Positions 41,111-49,771 of a DNA stretch of 64,000 nt are shown piece by piece. Under the pieces are notes generated by a model. It was not told the origin of the DNA, did not search any database, and saw only the letters and a list, made by a program, of their open reading frames with translations. A program made the position numbers and the translations under genes. The DNA is taken from contig NZ_CP080519.1 of assembly GCF_019468465.1 (NCBI RefSeq), positions 1,565,001 through 1,629,000 on the forward strand, in the 5' to 3' direction. The number at the start of each line of letters is the position of its first letter. Positions within the stretch are counted from its first letter, which is position 1. This stretch comes from Amycolatopsis sp. DSM 110486. GTDB lineage: Bacteria > Actinomycetota > Actinomycetes > Mycobacteriales > Pseudonocardiaceae.

Positions 41111-43213
41111 TTGAGAAACCGTACTTGGCGCTCGACCGCGGTAGTGGCCGCTCTGGCCGTGCCGATCCTCCTCACCACAGCGGCGACCTCGGCCGTCGCG
41201 CAACCCGATCACCACTCCCGGTTGGGAATCACGACCGTCTCCAACCCGCGGCCCGATCTGGTCAGCGGAGGCCAGGTCCTGGTCAGAGTCACGCCGCCGG
41301 ACGCTCGCGCGGCTGTTCGCGTGTCCGCCGGCGGCCACGACGTCACGCGGTCGTTCCACGCCGAGCCCGACGGCAGCCTGCTCGGGCTCGTCACGGGGCT
41401 GCGAGACGGCTCGACCGACCTGGTCGCGACTGCCGGACATGATCGCGCGAGCGTGCGCGTGGTGAACCACTCGATCACCGGCCCGGTGTTCTCCGGGGCG
41501 CAGCAGAAGCCGTTCTACTGCGAGACCACCGCGTTCGGCCTGCCGCCGGCGACCATGCCGCTGTGCAGCGCGCCAACGCAGGTTACCTACCAGTACAAGA
41601 ACACCGCGGGCAAGTTCGTGGCGCTGGCCGACCCGGCGAGCCGCCCGGCCGACCTCGCCACCGCGGCCGGCGGCGTGCCCTACATCGTGCGGATCGAACG
41701 CGGCACGATCGACCGCGCGGTGTACGAGATCGCCGCGCTGGCTTCCGGGCCGGCCACGCCGTCACCGTTTGTTGCCACTCCGGGCTGGAACGACAAACTG
41801 GTCTACACCTTTGGCGGCGGCTGCAACTCCGGCTACCACCAGGGCAATGGCACCGGTGGTGTGGTCAACGACCTGTTCCTCTCGCAGGGCTACGCGGTCG
41901 CGTCGTCGAGCCTGAATGTGCTCGACAACAACTGCAGCCCGATCATCTCGGCCGAGGCCGCGATGATGGTGAAGGAACACTTCGTCGAAACCTACGGCCC
42001 TGTGCAGCACACCATCGGCTGGGGCGGTTCCGGCGGGGCCATCCAGCAGTACGACATCGCCGAGAACTACCCCGGCATCGTCGACGGCATCATCCCCGGC
42101 GTGTCCTTCCCGGACCCGATCACCACGGCCGGCCCGGTGGCGGACTGCCGTTTGCTGAACCGGTACTTCGCCTCTGCCGCGTTTACTGATGCCCAGAAGC
42201 TCGCCGTGGCGGGCTGGAACTCGTACTCGAGCTGCCTCTCGTGGGACGCCACCTTCGCCAGCCGCGCGACCGCCACGGACAGCTGCAACTCGGCCATCCC
42301 CGTCGACGTGCGCTGGGACCCGGTGACGAACCCGCACGGCGTGATCTGCAATTCGAATGAGCAGTTCGCGAACCAGCTGGGCCGCGACCCGCGCACGGGT
42401 TTCGTGCGGAACACGCTGGACAACGTAGGTGTGCAGTACGGGCTGGACGCCTTGAAGGCCGGGAAGATCTCGGCGGCGCAGTTCGTGTCGTTGAACGCGT
42501 CGATCGGCGGGTTGGACTACACGGGTAAGCCGGTGGCCGCCCGGTCGTCAGCCGACCCGAAGGCCCTGGATGCTTTGTACCGCGACGACATCTTCAACAC
42601 GGCGTCGCAGGGCTTGGCGTCGACGCCGATCATCGACCAGCGCACGGACCTCGACCTGGCGGGCGCCGGGAACGACATCCACACTTCGGAGTGGTCGTTC
42701 GTGCTGCGGCAGCGGTTGCTGTCCGCGAATGGGACCGCGGCCAACCAGGTGATCATCGCCAACCATCCGACTGGTGCGGAGCAGGCCGCGGCGAGCGCGT
42801 ATGAGCTGGACGCGATGGACCGTTGGTTGACGGCGATTTCTGCTGACCACTCGAACCGCAATGCCGCTTCGAAGGTCATCGCGGCTCGCCCACACGACCT
42901 CTCGGACGGCTGCTACCTCTCAGCGACCCAGCGGGTGCAGGAGAAGCTGACCGACCCGTCGTCGGGCCAGTGCGGTGCGCTGTACCCGGTGGCGGAGAAC
43001 ACCCGGATGGCGGCTGGTGAAGGCTTGGCCATGGATGTGTTGAAGTGCCAGACACGCCCGCTGGACTTCGGCTCCTACCCGGTCAAGTTCACGGCGGCCG
43101 AGAAGGCTTCGCTGAAGCAGACCTTCCCGACGGGGGTTTGTGACTACCACCGCGACGGCGTCGGCGAGCGCGAGCCCGCCGGCGTGTGGCGGAACTACGG
43201 CAGCCGCGCGTAG
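41111..43213 (+). CDS. Secreted DUF6351-type alpha/beta-hydrolase-like protein
   Basis: 700 residues. Signal peptide about 1-32 (TAVVAALAVPILLTTAATSA). The body has an N-terminal beta domain and a hydrolase-like core with the nucleophile elbow GWGGSGGAIQQY, an oxyanion-type strand (YTFGGGCNSGYH) and many cysteines (about 12) suited to an extracellular protein. DUF6351 proteins are related to tannase/feruloyl-esterase-like hydrolases, but no activity is established. TTG 41111 with GAGGTGCG upstream is the best start; ATG 41024 would place it before the signal. Terminator at 43227. Confidence 0.75.
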   Translation: MRNRTWRSTAVVAALAVPILLTTAATSAVAQPDHHSRLGITTVSNPRPDLVSGGQVLVRVTPPDARAAVRVSAGGHDVTRSFHAEPDGSLLGLVTGLRDGSTDLVATAGHDRASVRVVNHSITGPVFSGAQQKPFYCETTAFGLPPATMPLCSAPTQVTYQYKNTAGKFVALADPASRPADLATAAGGVPYIVRIERGTIDRAVYEIAALASGPATPSPFVATPGWNDKLVYTFGGGCNSGYHQGNGTGGVVNDLFLSQGYAVASSSLNVLDNNCSPIISAEAAMMVKEHFVETYGPVQHTIGWGGSGGAIQQYDIAENYPGIVDGIIPGVSFPDPITTAGPVADCRLLNRYFASAAFTDAQKLAVAGWNSYSSCLSWDATFASRATATDSCNSAIPVDVRWDPVTNPHGVICNSNEQFANQLGRDPRTGFVRNTLDNVGVQYGLDALKAGKISAAQFVSLNASIGGLDYTGKPVAARSSADPKALDALYRDDIFNTASQGLASTPIIDQRTDLDLAGAGNDIHTSEWSFVLRQRLLSANGTAANQVIIANHPTGAEQAAASAYELDAMDRWLTAISADHSNRNAASKVIAARPHDLSDGCYLSATQRVQEKLTDPSSGQCGALYPVAENTRMAAGEGLAMDVLKCQTRPLDFGSYPVKFTAAEKASLKQTFPTGVCDYHRDGVGEREPAGVWRNYGSRA

Positions 43214-43226
43214 GTACTGCTCGAAG

Positions 43227-43269
43227 ACGGCTCCTCGCCAAGGTTCACGCCCTGACGAGGAGCCGTTTT
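43227..43269 (+). terminator. Rho-independent terminator of the DUF6351 gene
   Basis: CGGCTCCTCG (43228-43237) pairs with CGAGGAGCCG (43256-43265), followed by TTTTC. Near-identical to the structure at 43496-43539. Confidence 0.85.
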
Positions 43270-43495
43270 CGTTCGTCGAGCAGGAGTGGGTCAGCCTCAC
43301 GCAGCCGGCACGGTCCGCCGGCCGGCTTCGACGCCGAGCGTCATGCCATCGGCGACAACGACACCGAGGCCGGCCGCGCCTCGCGGACCGAGCGCGACGT
43401 CGGACGCGACGATGGCGTCGGACCTCAAATGCGATGGCAGGCGGCGAAATCCGCGTCACATCGAGCGGACCTACCGTGGGCACAGACGTGTTTGA
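43270..43495. other. Spacer between two look-alike terminators
   Basis: 226 bp with no convincing gene. On the minus strand short open runs such as GLGVVVADGMTLGVEAG look protein-like, possibly a small relic, but there is no start with a ribosome site and no full domain. It ends in the second terminator. Confidence 0.4.
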
Positions 43496-43539
43496 ACGGC
43501 TCCTCGCCAGGAATCACACCCCGGCGAGGAGCCGTTTTG
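43496..43539. terminator. Terminator, near-copy of 43227-43269
   Basis: ACGGCTCCTCGCC (43496-43508) pairs with GGCGAGGAGCCGT (43523-43535), then TTTTG on the plus strand. It lies 15 bp past the end of the minus-strand hydrolase gene at 43554 and probably acts in both directions. The stem bases and the core of the loop (about 45 bp) repeat the upstream terminator. Confidence 0.8.
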
Positions 43540-43553
43540 TCGGTTGAGCGGTG

Positions 43554-45104
43554 TCAGAACAGCTTGCGCTTCGCAGCCTGGCTGATCAGCGTGCGACCGT
43601 CCTCCTGGAGGAGGAAGTGCTGGGTCTCCAGCCGTTGCACGACATCGGCCACCTGCTGCCGGTAGTCGTTATTGCTGTAATACAACGACTTCAGCTGAGC
43701 AGCGTCGAAGTCGCGGTGGGTGCCGTAGAGGACGCAGAAGGAGCTGAGCGGGTTGTCGAGGTTGGCGGGTGAGTTGATGCCGTCGTTGACGCCCGTGGGG
43801 ACTTCCACGTCGGGCAGGCGGATGCCGCCCTGGGCGAGGCCGTTGGCGTCACGGGCGATACTCGCGGGCGGGCCCGGATCGATCAGAGCCAGCGGCGCAG
43901 CGCGGCGAGGCGCAATGCCGCGGCTGACCCATTTGTCGAGCGCGTCGTAGGCGGCGTGGAAGACCGTCCAGGATTCGACCTGGCTCGGGCCGGGGTTGGT
44001 GCAGGAGAATGGGGCCTGCTCGCCGAACTCGCGGGACTGGATGGCGCCGAGCGTGGTGCGGAAGTCGTTCGGGTCGGTGCCGGTCGAGTAGGCGGGCACG
44101 TGCGAGGCGCCGGCGATTTCCCATGTGCGCAGGGAATCGCTGTCGGGCGCGGTCTTGCTCGGCACGCCGGCGCCGCGGTAGACGTCGTTTTCGGTGTAGA
44201 CGCGGATGGCCTTGGTGCCGACGCCCTCGCGCGGCGGCAGGGAGCTGTCGGAGAGGGCGAAGAGGAAGCCGTCGTAGACGTGGCGCAGGGGCTGCACCGT
44301 GTTGTAGTACACGCCGAGGTAGCGGCCGGACTGCGACGCACCGCCGGCGTACACGCGGTCGATGCCGAGGTCTGCCAGCGGGTTCTTCTTGCCGCGGCCC
44401 TTGAGCAGCTGCGCGATCTGCGTGTAGATGTCGAACGACTGCGAGTCGTCGAGCACGGCGCCGCCGTGGGTGACGTCGAGCGAGCCGTAGCGCTGCGGGC
44501 TCCACTGCGTGAGGCCGAGGCCGGCGGTCCCGCCTGTGGTGGCGCCGTTGACGCCGACGCGCTGCACCGAAGCACCCACCCACGTCCAGCCGTTGCGGAC
44601 GTAGTAGTCGGCGCTCGTTCCCCACTCGGTGTCGATGTCGTGCCCGGCGGTCACGTTCTGCCAGTCGACCACCGCGACGCCGGCCGATTTCGCGGGCTTC
44701 ACCGGGCGCCGCACCACGATCCGGGTCGTGTACGGCGTGGTGCCCAGCGGGGTGGCGACCTGCTTCTGCTCGTCGACGGTCGGGTTCGGGTTGTACCGCG
44801 TGGCGGTGCCGGAGATGAAGAACTCTTCCTCCTCGTAGCCGGCCTTCTTCAGGTCGTACGGCGTCGAGTAGAAGACGTAGTCGTGCGCAGAATCCCCAGG
44901 TTTGCCCTGCGCGGGGATGGGACCGGTGATCTTCGCCGGGCCGTTGCCCGGAGCGGAGGTCGGGGGCTTCGACGGCGGGGCCTTCGCGGCGGGAGCGGCG
45001 GGAGCGGCTGGAGCGGCGAGCGCCGGTGTCGCGGCGAGCAAGAGGGTGAGCGGTGCCAGGAGGATGGTGGTTCGCAGTCTTCGTTGAGTGCGGTTTCCGG
45101 ACAT
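43554..45104 (-). CDS. Secreted alpha/beta-hydrolase domain protein
   Basis: 516 residues. Signal peptide about 1-30 (TTILLAPLTLLLAATPALA), then a Pro/Ala/Lys-rich linker to about residue 60. The core carries the motif YAGGASQSGRYLGVYYN (nucleophile Ser in GxSxG), VDWQNVTAGHDIDTEW and WEIAGASHVPAY, the order of the alpha/beta-hydrolase domain family (PF20091-like). Such secreted proteins are often linked to degradation of polyesters or plant esters. It is convergent with the DUF6351 gene and divergent from oleate hydratase. Confidence 0.78.
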   Translation of the reverse strand: MSGNRTQRRLRTTILLAPLTLLLAATPALAAPAAPAAPAAKAPPSKPPTSAPGNGPAKITGPIPAQGKPGDSAHDYVFYSTPYDLKKAGYEEEEFFISGTATRYNPNPTVDEQKQVATPLGTTPYTTRIVVRRPVKPAKSAGVAVVDWQNVTAGHDIDTEWGTSADYYVRNGWTWVGASVQRVGVNGATTGGTAGLGLTQWSPQRYGSLDVTHGGAVLDDSQSFDIYTQIAQLLKGRGKKNPLADLGIDRVYAGGASQSGRYLGVYYNTVQPLRHVYDGFLFALSDSSLPPREGVGTKAIRVYTENDVYRGAGVPSKTAPDSDSLRTWEIAGASHVPAYSTGTDPNDFRTTLGAIQSREFGEQAPFSCTNPGPSQVESWTVFHAAYDALDKWVSRGIAPRRAAPLALIDPGPPASIARDANGLAQGGIRLPDVEVPTGVNDGINSPANLDNPLSSFCVLYGTHRDFDAAQLKSLYYSNNDYRQQVADVVQRLETQHFLLQEDGRTLISQAAKRKLF

Positions 45105-45470
45105 GTACGTCCCTTCACGAGGGTGACAGCCTCTTTCCGGCGCCAGCCAGTGAACGCCCGCTTAGTCGGCCATGTCAAGAATCTGATTCGGTTTTGACCG
45201 GCGGTCACGGCCGCGCCGGCACCGAGACGAGCGGACACCCACCGCCCGGACCGGCGAACACGTTCCGTCACCCGAACAGGTACAGCCCGTCGCAGGGCAC
45301 GGAACCCCTGTTATGTTTCGAAGGGAAGCGTGCTCACTGCCGAGCCCGATTCCCGCGGCGTTTCCGCCGCCTTCACTGAAAACAATTCAAGTTCCTCCCC
45401 GTGACCACAACTGCGGGCGGAAACCTGTCATTTTCCGGGGAGCGCTTGTTCGGAGGAACGGGAGAGCTCT
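45105..45470. other. Divergent promoter region, hydrolase and ohyA
   Basis: 366 bp without a gene. A TTGACA -35 on the minus strand (45173-45178) could drive the hydrolase. No conserved -10 was certain on either side. Confidence 0.4.
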
Positions 45471-47039
45471 GTGGCAAAGGCATACCTGGTGGGTAGTGGG
45501 ATTGCGGCGCTGTCCGCAGCGGCTTTTCTGATCCGGGAGGGCGGTTTCTCCGGCTCGGACATCACCATTCTGGAGGAACAGGACCGCACGGGTGGCAGCC
45601 TCGACGCTGCGGGTTCACCCGACAGCGGCTACACGATGCGCGGCGGCCGCATGTTCGAGGTCCATTTCGACTGCACCTACGACCTCCTTTCCTCCATCCC
45701 TTCCCTCGGCGATCCGAGGAAATCGGTCACCGAGGACACTTTCGAGTTCCACGAACACTTCGCGTGGGACGACCACGCCCGCCTGATCGACAAAGACGGC
45801 AAACCCGTCGACGCCCATTCCATGGGATTCTCCGAACGAGAACGCCTCGAGCTCGTCAAGTGCGTGTCGACGCCGGAAAGACTCCTGGACGGCAAGCGGA
45901 TCTCCGACTGCTTCCACCCCGAATTCTTCACCACGAACTTCTGGTACATGTGGTGCACGACGTTCGCGTTCGAGCCCTGGCACAGCGCGATCGAGTTCCG
46001 CCGGTACCTGAACCGGTTCGTCCACCTGTTCAAGACCTTCGACACGATGTCGGGTATCTACCGAACGAAGTTCAACCAGTACGACTCGATCGTGCGTCCC
46101 CTGCTGGCCTGGCTCGACGCACAGGGAGTCACCATCCAGCTCGGCACGACCGTCACCGACCTCGCGTTCGCCGCTGGTTCCGAGGTCACCGTCCAGGCAC
46201 TGCAGTGGACCCGCAAGGGCGCCACCGAGCAGATCGCCCTCGGTCCCGACGACCTCGTCTTCGTCACCAACGGCTCGATGACCGCCGACTCCACGCTGGG
46301 CTCGACCACCACACCCCCGGCACTGGACACCACCCGTTCAGCGGGCGCGTGGAAGCTGTGGCGCACGCTGGCGGCCAAGAACGACGGCTTCGGCGACCCG
46401 TCGGTGTTCGACTCCAGCATCGACGAGTCGACCTGGACCTCGTTCACCGTCACCACCAAGGATCCGACGTTCTTCACGCTCATGGAAGAGTTCAGCGGCA
46501 GCGAAGCCGGCAAGGGCGGCCTGATCACGTTCAAGGACTCCAGCTGGCTGCTGACCATCGTGCTCAACCACCAGCCGCACTTCCACGAACAACCCTCGGA
46601 CACGTTCGTCTGGTGGGGCTACGCGCTGTTCCCCCACAAGAAGGGCGATCACATCGGCACGACCATGGCCGAGAGCTCCGGGCGCGACATCCTCGCCGAG
46701 GTACTCGGCCACCTGCACTTCGACGACGTCCGCGACCGGATCCTCGACAGCTCCATCGTGCTGCCGGCGACCATGCCGTACATCACCAGCCAGTTCCTGG
46801 TCCGCAAGGCCGGCGACCGCCCGCAGGTCGTCCCGCCGGGCTCCACCAACCTGGCCTTCATCGGCCAGTACGCCGAAGTCCCGGACGACGTCGTGTTCAC
46901 CGTCGAGTACTCCGTCCGCACCGCGTGGACGGCCGTCGCCCAGCTCCTGCACCTGGACCGGCAACCACCGGCCGTCTACAAGGGACAGCACAACCCCAAG
47001 GTGCTCGTCGAAGCGCTCGAGACGCTGCACCGCCGCTGA
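45471..47039 (+). CDS. ohyA: Oleate hydratase
   Basis: 522 residues, slightly shorter than the 550-590 of many family members. An N-terminal FAD Rossmann motif (YLVGSGIAALSAAAFLI then EEQDRTGGSLDAAG) and MCRA signatures (GGRMFEVHFDCTYDLLSSIP, NFWYMWCTTFAFEPWHSA, EFRRYLNRF) are present. It adds water to the C9-C10 double bond of unsaturated fatty acids to give 10-hydroxy acids, needing FAD. GTG 45471 has GGAGGAACGGGAGAG upstream. Strong terminator at 47046. Standing between secreted hydrolases, it may help to use or detoxify free fatty acids. Confidence 0.93.
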   Translation: MAKAYLVGSGIAALSAAAFLIREGGFSGSDITILEEQDRTGGSLDAAGSPDSGYTMRGGRMFEVHFDCTYDLLSSIPSLGDPRKSVTEDTFEFHEHFAWDDHARLIDKDGKPVDAHSMGFSERERLELVKCVSTPERLLDGKRISDCFHPEFFTTNFWYMWCTTFAFEPWHSAIEFRRYLNRFVHLFKTFDTMSGIYRTKFNQYDSIVRPLLAWLDAQGVTIQLGTTVTDLAFAAGSEVTVQALQWTRKGATEQIALGPDDLVFVTNGSMTADSTLGSTTTPPALDTTRSAGAWKLWRTLAAKNDGFGDPSVFDSSIDESTWTSFTVTTKDPTFFTLMEEFSGSEAGKGGLITFKDSSWLLTIVLNHQPHFHEQPSDTFVWWGYALFPHKKGDHIGTTMAESSGRDILAEVLGHLHFDDVRDRILDSSIVLPATMPYITSQFLVRKAGDRPQVVPPGSTNLAFIGQYAEVPDDVVFTVEYSVRTAWTAVAQLLHLDRQPPAVYKGQHNPKVLVEALETLHRR

Positions 47040-47045
47040 CGCCCT

Positions 47046-47089
47046 GGCTCGCCGAGCTCCCCCGGTACGACAGGGGGACTCGGCGAGCC
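47046..47089 (+). terminator. Terminator of ohyA
   Basis: GGCTCGCCGAG (47046-47056) pairs with CTCGGCGAGCC (47079-47089), with inner CCCCC/GGGGG. No U-tract, typical for high-GC actinobacteria. Confidence 0.75.
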
Positions 47090-47171
47090 CCTTCTCACCG
47101 GGCCGGGACGACGTTCTTCTGGCAAGATCCACGCCCGAACGGTTGATCTTCACCACCGGAAGGCGTGGCGC

Positions 47172-48632
47172 ATGGCCCTGGGCAGAAGGCTGACGGTCGT
47201 CACCGCGGCGGTCACCACACTCGCGGCTCTGCTCGCCGCCCCGGCCGGCGCCGCGCGCGAGACCGTCGACTGGAAACCGTGCCCCACCGCCGCCGGCGTC
47301 GACTGCGGCACGGTCACCGTCCCGATCGACTGGGCGAATCCCGGCGACGGCACGATCCAGCTCGCCCTCGCGCGGCGCAAGGCCACCGACCCCGCCCACC
47401 GCATCGGCTCCATCCTCATGGACCCCGGCGGCCCGGGCGGCGAGGGCGCGGGTGAGGTGCAGGACGGCTGGACCCTGTCGCCCGCCATCACCGCCCGCTT
47501 CGACACCGTGGGCTTCGACCCGCGCGGCGTCGGGCAGAGCAGCCCCGTGCGCTGCGGCCTCACCGAGGTGACGGCCCCGAACCCGCAGCTGCCGAAGAGC
47601 GTCGCCGAGTTCCGCCAGCTGGCCGCGCGCAACCAGGCTCTCGGCACGAGCTGCGCGAAAACCACCGGGCCGCTCGCCTCGCACGTCGACACCACGAGTG
47701 TGGCCCACGACATCGACGCCATCCGCGTCGCGCTCGGCGAAAGCAAGCTGACGTACTACGGCACTTCCTACGGCACGCTCATGGGCCAGGAGTACGCCGA
47801 GGCCTACCCGGACCACGTCCGCGCGCTGGTGCTCGACGGGACGATGGACCACTCCGTGCGCAGCACGTGGGAGTTCCTGAGCTCGCAGACTCGCGCGACG
47901 CAGGAGATGTTCGGCCAGTTCGTCCACTGGTGCGCCACCACCACGACGTGCGCCTTGCACGGCCAGGACGTCCGCTCGGTCATGGCCCAGCTCTACTCCC
48001 GCGCCGAACACGGCACCCTCGGCACTCCCGACGACACGCTCGACCCGGTCGCGCTGATGGGCATGATCACCCACGCCTTCTACGGCCCCGACTGGTCCGG
48101 CCTCGCCACGAGCATGGTCAACCTGCGCGACGGCAAACCCGCCGAGTCCGGGTTCGGCGACATCACCGTGCCCACCTCGTTCAGCAGCATCTTCTGCTCC
48201 GACTGGCGCCTGCCCGTCAGCGGCTACGGCGAGCTCGAAACCTTCCGCCGCTCGCTGGGCGCGATCGCCCCGGACATCCGGTTCTCACCCCTGGCCTGGA
48301 CCTCCGCCACCGGCTGCCTCGGCTGGCCCGGCACCGTCCGCGACCCGCAGCGCGCACCCGGCTTCCTGGGCAACCTGCCCGTGCTGCTCCTGAACAGCCG
48401 CTACGACCCCGCCACGCCTTACTCCTGGGCCCAGCACGTCGCCCGCCAAACCGGCGCACCCCTCCTGACCTACGACGGCTGGGGCCACAGCGCATACTTC
48501 AAGAACAGCGACTGCATGGTGTCCACCACGGACAAGTTCCTCATCGACGGTGTGCTTCCCGCCCGCGGAACCCACTGCGCCGCCGTGACTCCTGGTCCAT
48601 CGAAGTCCAGAATGGACGGACCTACCTACTGA
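47172..48632 (+). CDS. Secreted tripeptidyl-aminopeptidase-type alpha/beta hydrolase
   Basis: 486 residues. Signal peptide about 1-28. The S33 hydrolase core shows LMDPGGPGGEG (oxyanion), FDPRGVGQSSPV, nucleophile YYGTSYGTLMG, catalytic Asp in LNSRYDPATPY and His in YDGWGHSAYF. The C-terminal TAP-like domain with paired cysteines (SDCMVSTTDKFL, GTHCAAV) matches Streptomyces tripeptidyl aminopeptidases, which remove N-terminal tripeptides from secreted proteins. ATG 47172 follows GGAAGG. Terminator at 48638. Confidence 0.92.
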   Translation: MALGRRLTVVTAAVTTLAALLAAPAGAARETVDWKPCPTAAGVDCGTVTVPIDWANPGDGTIQLALARRKATDPAHRIGSILMDPGGPGGEGAGEVQDGWTLSPAITARFDTVGFDPRGVGQSSPVRCGLTEVTAPNPQLPKSVAEFRQLAARNQALGTSCAKTTGPLASHVDTTSVAHDIDAIRVALGESKLTYYGTSYGTLMGQEYAEAYPDHVRALVLDGTMDHSVRSTWEFLSSQTRATQEMFGQFVHWCATTTTCALHGQDVRSVMAQLYSRAEHGTLGTPDDTLDPVALMGMITHAFYGPDWSGLATSMVNLRDGKPAESGFGDITVPTSFSSIFCSDWRLPVSGYGELETFRRSLGAIAPDIRFSPLAWTSATGCLGWPGTVRDPQRAPGFLGNLPVLLLNSRYDPATPYSWAQHVARQTGAPLLTYDGWGHSAYFKNSDCMVSTTDKFLIDGVLPARGTHCAAVTPGPSKSRMDGPTY

Positions 48633-48637
48633 ACCGA

Positions 48638-48671
48638 GAAGGGCCTCCCAGGTTTCCTTGGGAGGCCCTTC
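48638..48671 (+). terminator. Rho-independent terminator
   Basis: GAAGGGCCTCCCA (48638-48650) pairs with TGGGAGGCCCTTC (48659-48671) around GGTTTCCT, followed by TTCGATT. It lies 5 bp after the aminopeptidase stop and, on the other strand, 12 bp after the YbjN-like gene. Confidence 0.85.
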
Positions 48672-48683
48672 TTCGATTGCCGG

Positions 48684-49091
48684 TCAGTAATCGTCACGTC
48701 CGGTGAACTGCTGCTCCAGCAACTCCGCCGACCCGGCCACCAGCTCCAGCGGGTCCGTGAACTCGTTGATGTCGAGGTTCACCAACGGCAACGAATGCCG
48801 CAGGACAACGTGCTCCCCCATCACCACGATCCCCCCGACCACGAGCGTGTGCCCCACCTCGGTCAGCACGTCGAGCAGGTCCACCTCGTCCACCCGCGCG
48901 AACGGCGTCGCGATCTGCACCCAGTCTTCCTTCTTGTCGAAGACCTCGTGCGCGACCACCACCACCTGCGCGCGCCCGGTCGTCTCCGCATCCTCCCCGA
49001 ACGCCATGCGAATCCGCACCTCGTCGGGCTCCTCCCGGATCACCCGGTACTCCTGCCTCATGAACGCGACCAGATCGGCCCATCCCGCCAC
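48684..49091 (-). CDS. YbjN/T3SS-chaperone-like conserved protein
   Basis: 135 residues, small, acidic and soluble. Regular alternation (VVVVAHEVFDKKEDWVQIAT, FARVDEVDLLDVLTEV, VGGIVVMGEHVVLRHSLPLV) fits the YbjN-type chaperone-like fold, known from actinobacterial proteins of unknown function. GTG 49091 has GGAGGAAGCC upstream. Neighbours give no hint of role. Confidence 0.6.
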   Translation of the reverse strand: MAGWADLVAFMRQEYRVIREEPDEVRIRMAFGEDAETTGRAQVVVVAHEVFDKKEDWVQIATPFARVDEVDLLDVLTEVGHTLVVGGIVVMGEHVVLRHSLPLVNLDINEFTDPLELVAGSAELLEQQFTGRDDY

Positions 49092-49176
49092 GCGGCTTCC
49101 TCCGTTTCGTGAGCGAACAGGGGGAAGCGTAGTGAAGGTCCGACGGTCGGGCTGGGAGTGTCTCCAATGTCCGTTT

Positions 49177-49728
49177 CTAGGCTGAGCGCTTCGGCTCGTA
49201 CTTCATCGCGACCGCACCGGACTCGAACTCCGCCCGGTCCACCAGCCGCAGGTCGAGGTACTCGGGCAGCCCTGCGAACAACGTCGGCCCGTGGCCCGCC
49301 ACGCGAGGATGTACGACGAACTCGTACTCGTCGATCAACCCCAGCTCTGCCAGTGCCATCGGCAGCTTCACGCCACCCGTGTAGATCCCTTCGCCCGGCT
49401 CTGCTTTGAGACGCCGGACTGCCTCACCCAGATCCCCGCGCACAAGCTCGGCGTTCCAGTCCACCTGCTCCAGTGTGCCCGACACGACGTACTTCTTCGC
49501 CGCACCGATCGTCTCCGCAAACGGCAACATCCACTCCGGCATCGCCGGATCCGGCTCCCGCCAGGCGGCTTCCATCATCTCGTAGATCACCCGCCCGAAG
49601 AGCAGCGCATCCGCCCGCGCGATGACCCCAGTCGCATGCCGATGGATCTCCTCATCGGGCGTACCCGCCCGATGATCACAACACCCGTCGAGGGTGATGT
49701 TGATCGAATACCTCAAAGGCCTCATCAC
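49177..49728 (-). CDS. Dihydrofolate-reductase-family (RibD C-terminal) protein
   Basis: 183 residues: RPLRYSINITLDGCCD, LLFGRVIYEMMEAAWRE, KKYVVSGTLEQVDWN and GEGIYTGGVKLPMALAELGL are the RibD_C/DHFR-like NADPH-binding motifs. These stand-alone proteins are common in actinobacteria, and few have a known substrate. Single gene between oppositely oriented neighbours. Confidence 0.85.
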   Translation of the reverse strand: MMRPLRYSINITLDGCCDHRAGTPDEEIHRHATGVIARADALLFGRVIYEMMEAAWREPDPAMPEWMLPFAETIGAAKKYVVSGTLEQVDWNAELVRGDLGEAVRRLKAEPGEGIYTGGVKLPMALAELGLIDEYEFVVHPRVAGHGPTLFAGLPEYLDLRLVDRAEFESGAVAMKYEPKRSA

Positions 49729-49771
49729 GACAACCTACCCCCGGCCGACCCAGACGAGCGCGTAGTTTCTT

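Noticed and set aside
43270..43495. Small protein gene on the minus strand
   Set aside because: Short protein-like runs exist, but no start with ribosome site and no domain; listed as spacer.
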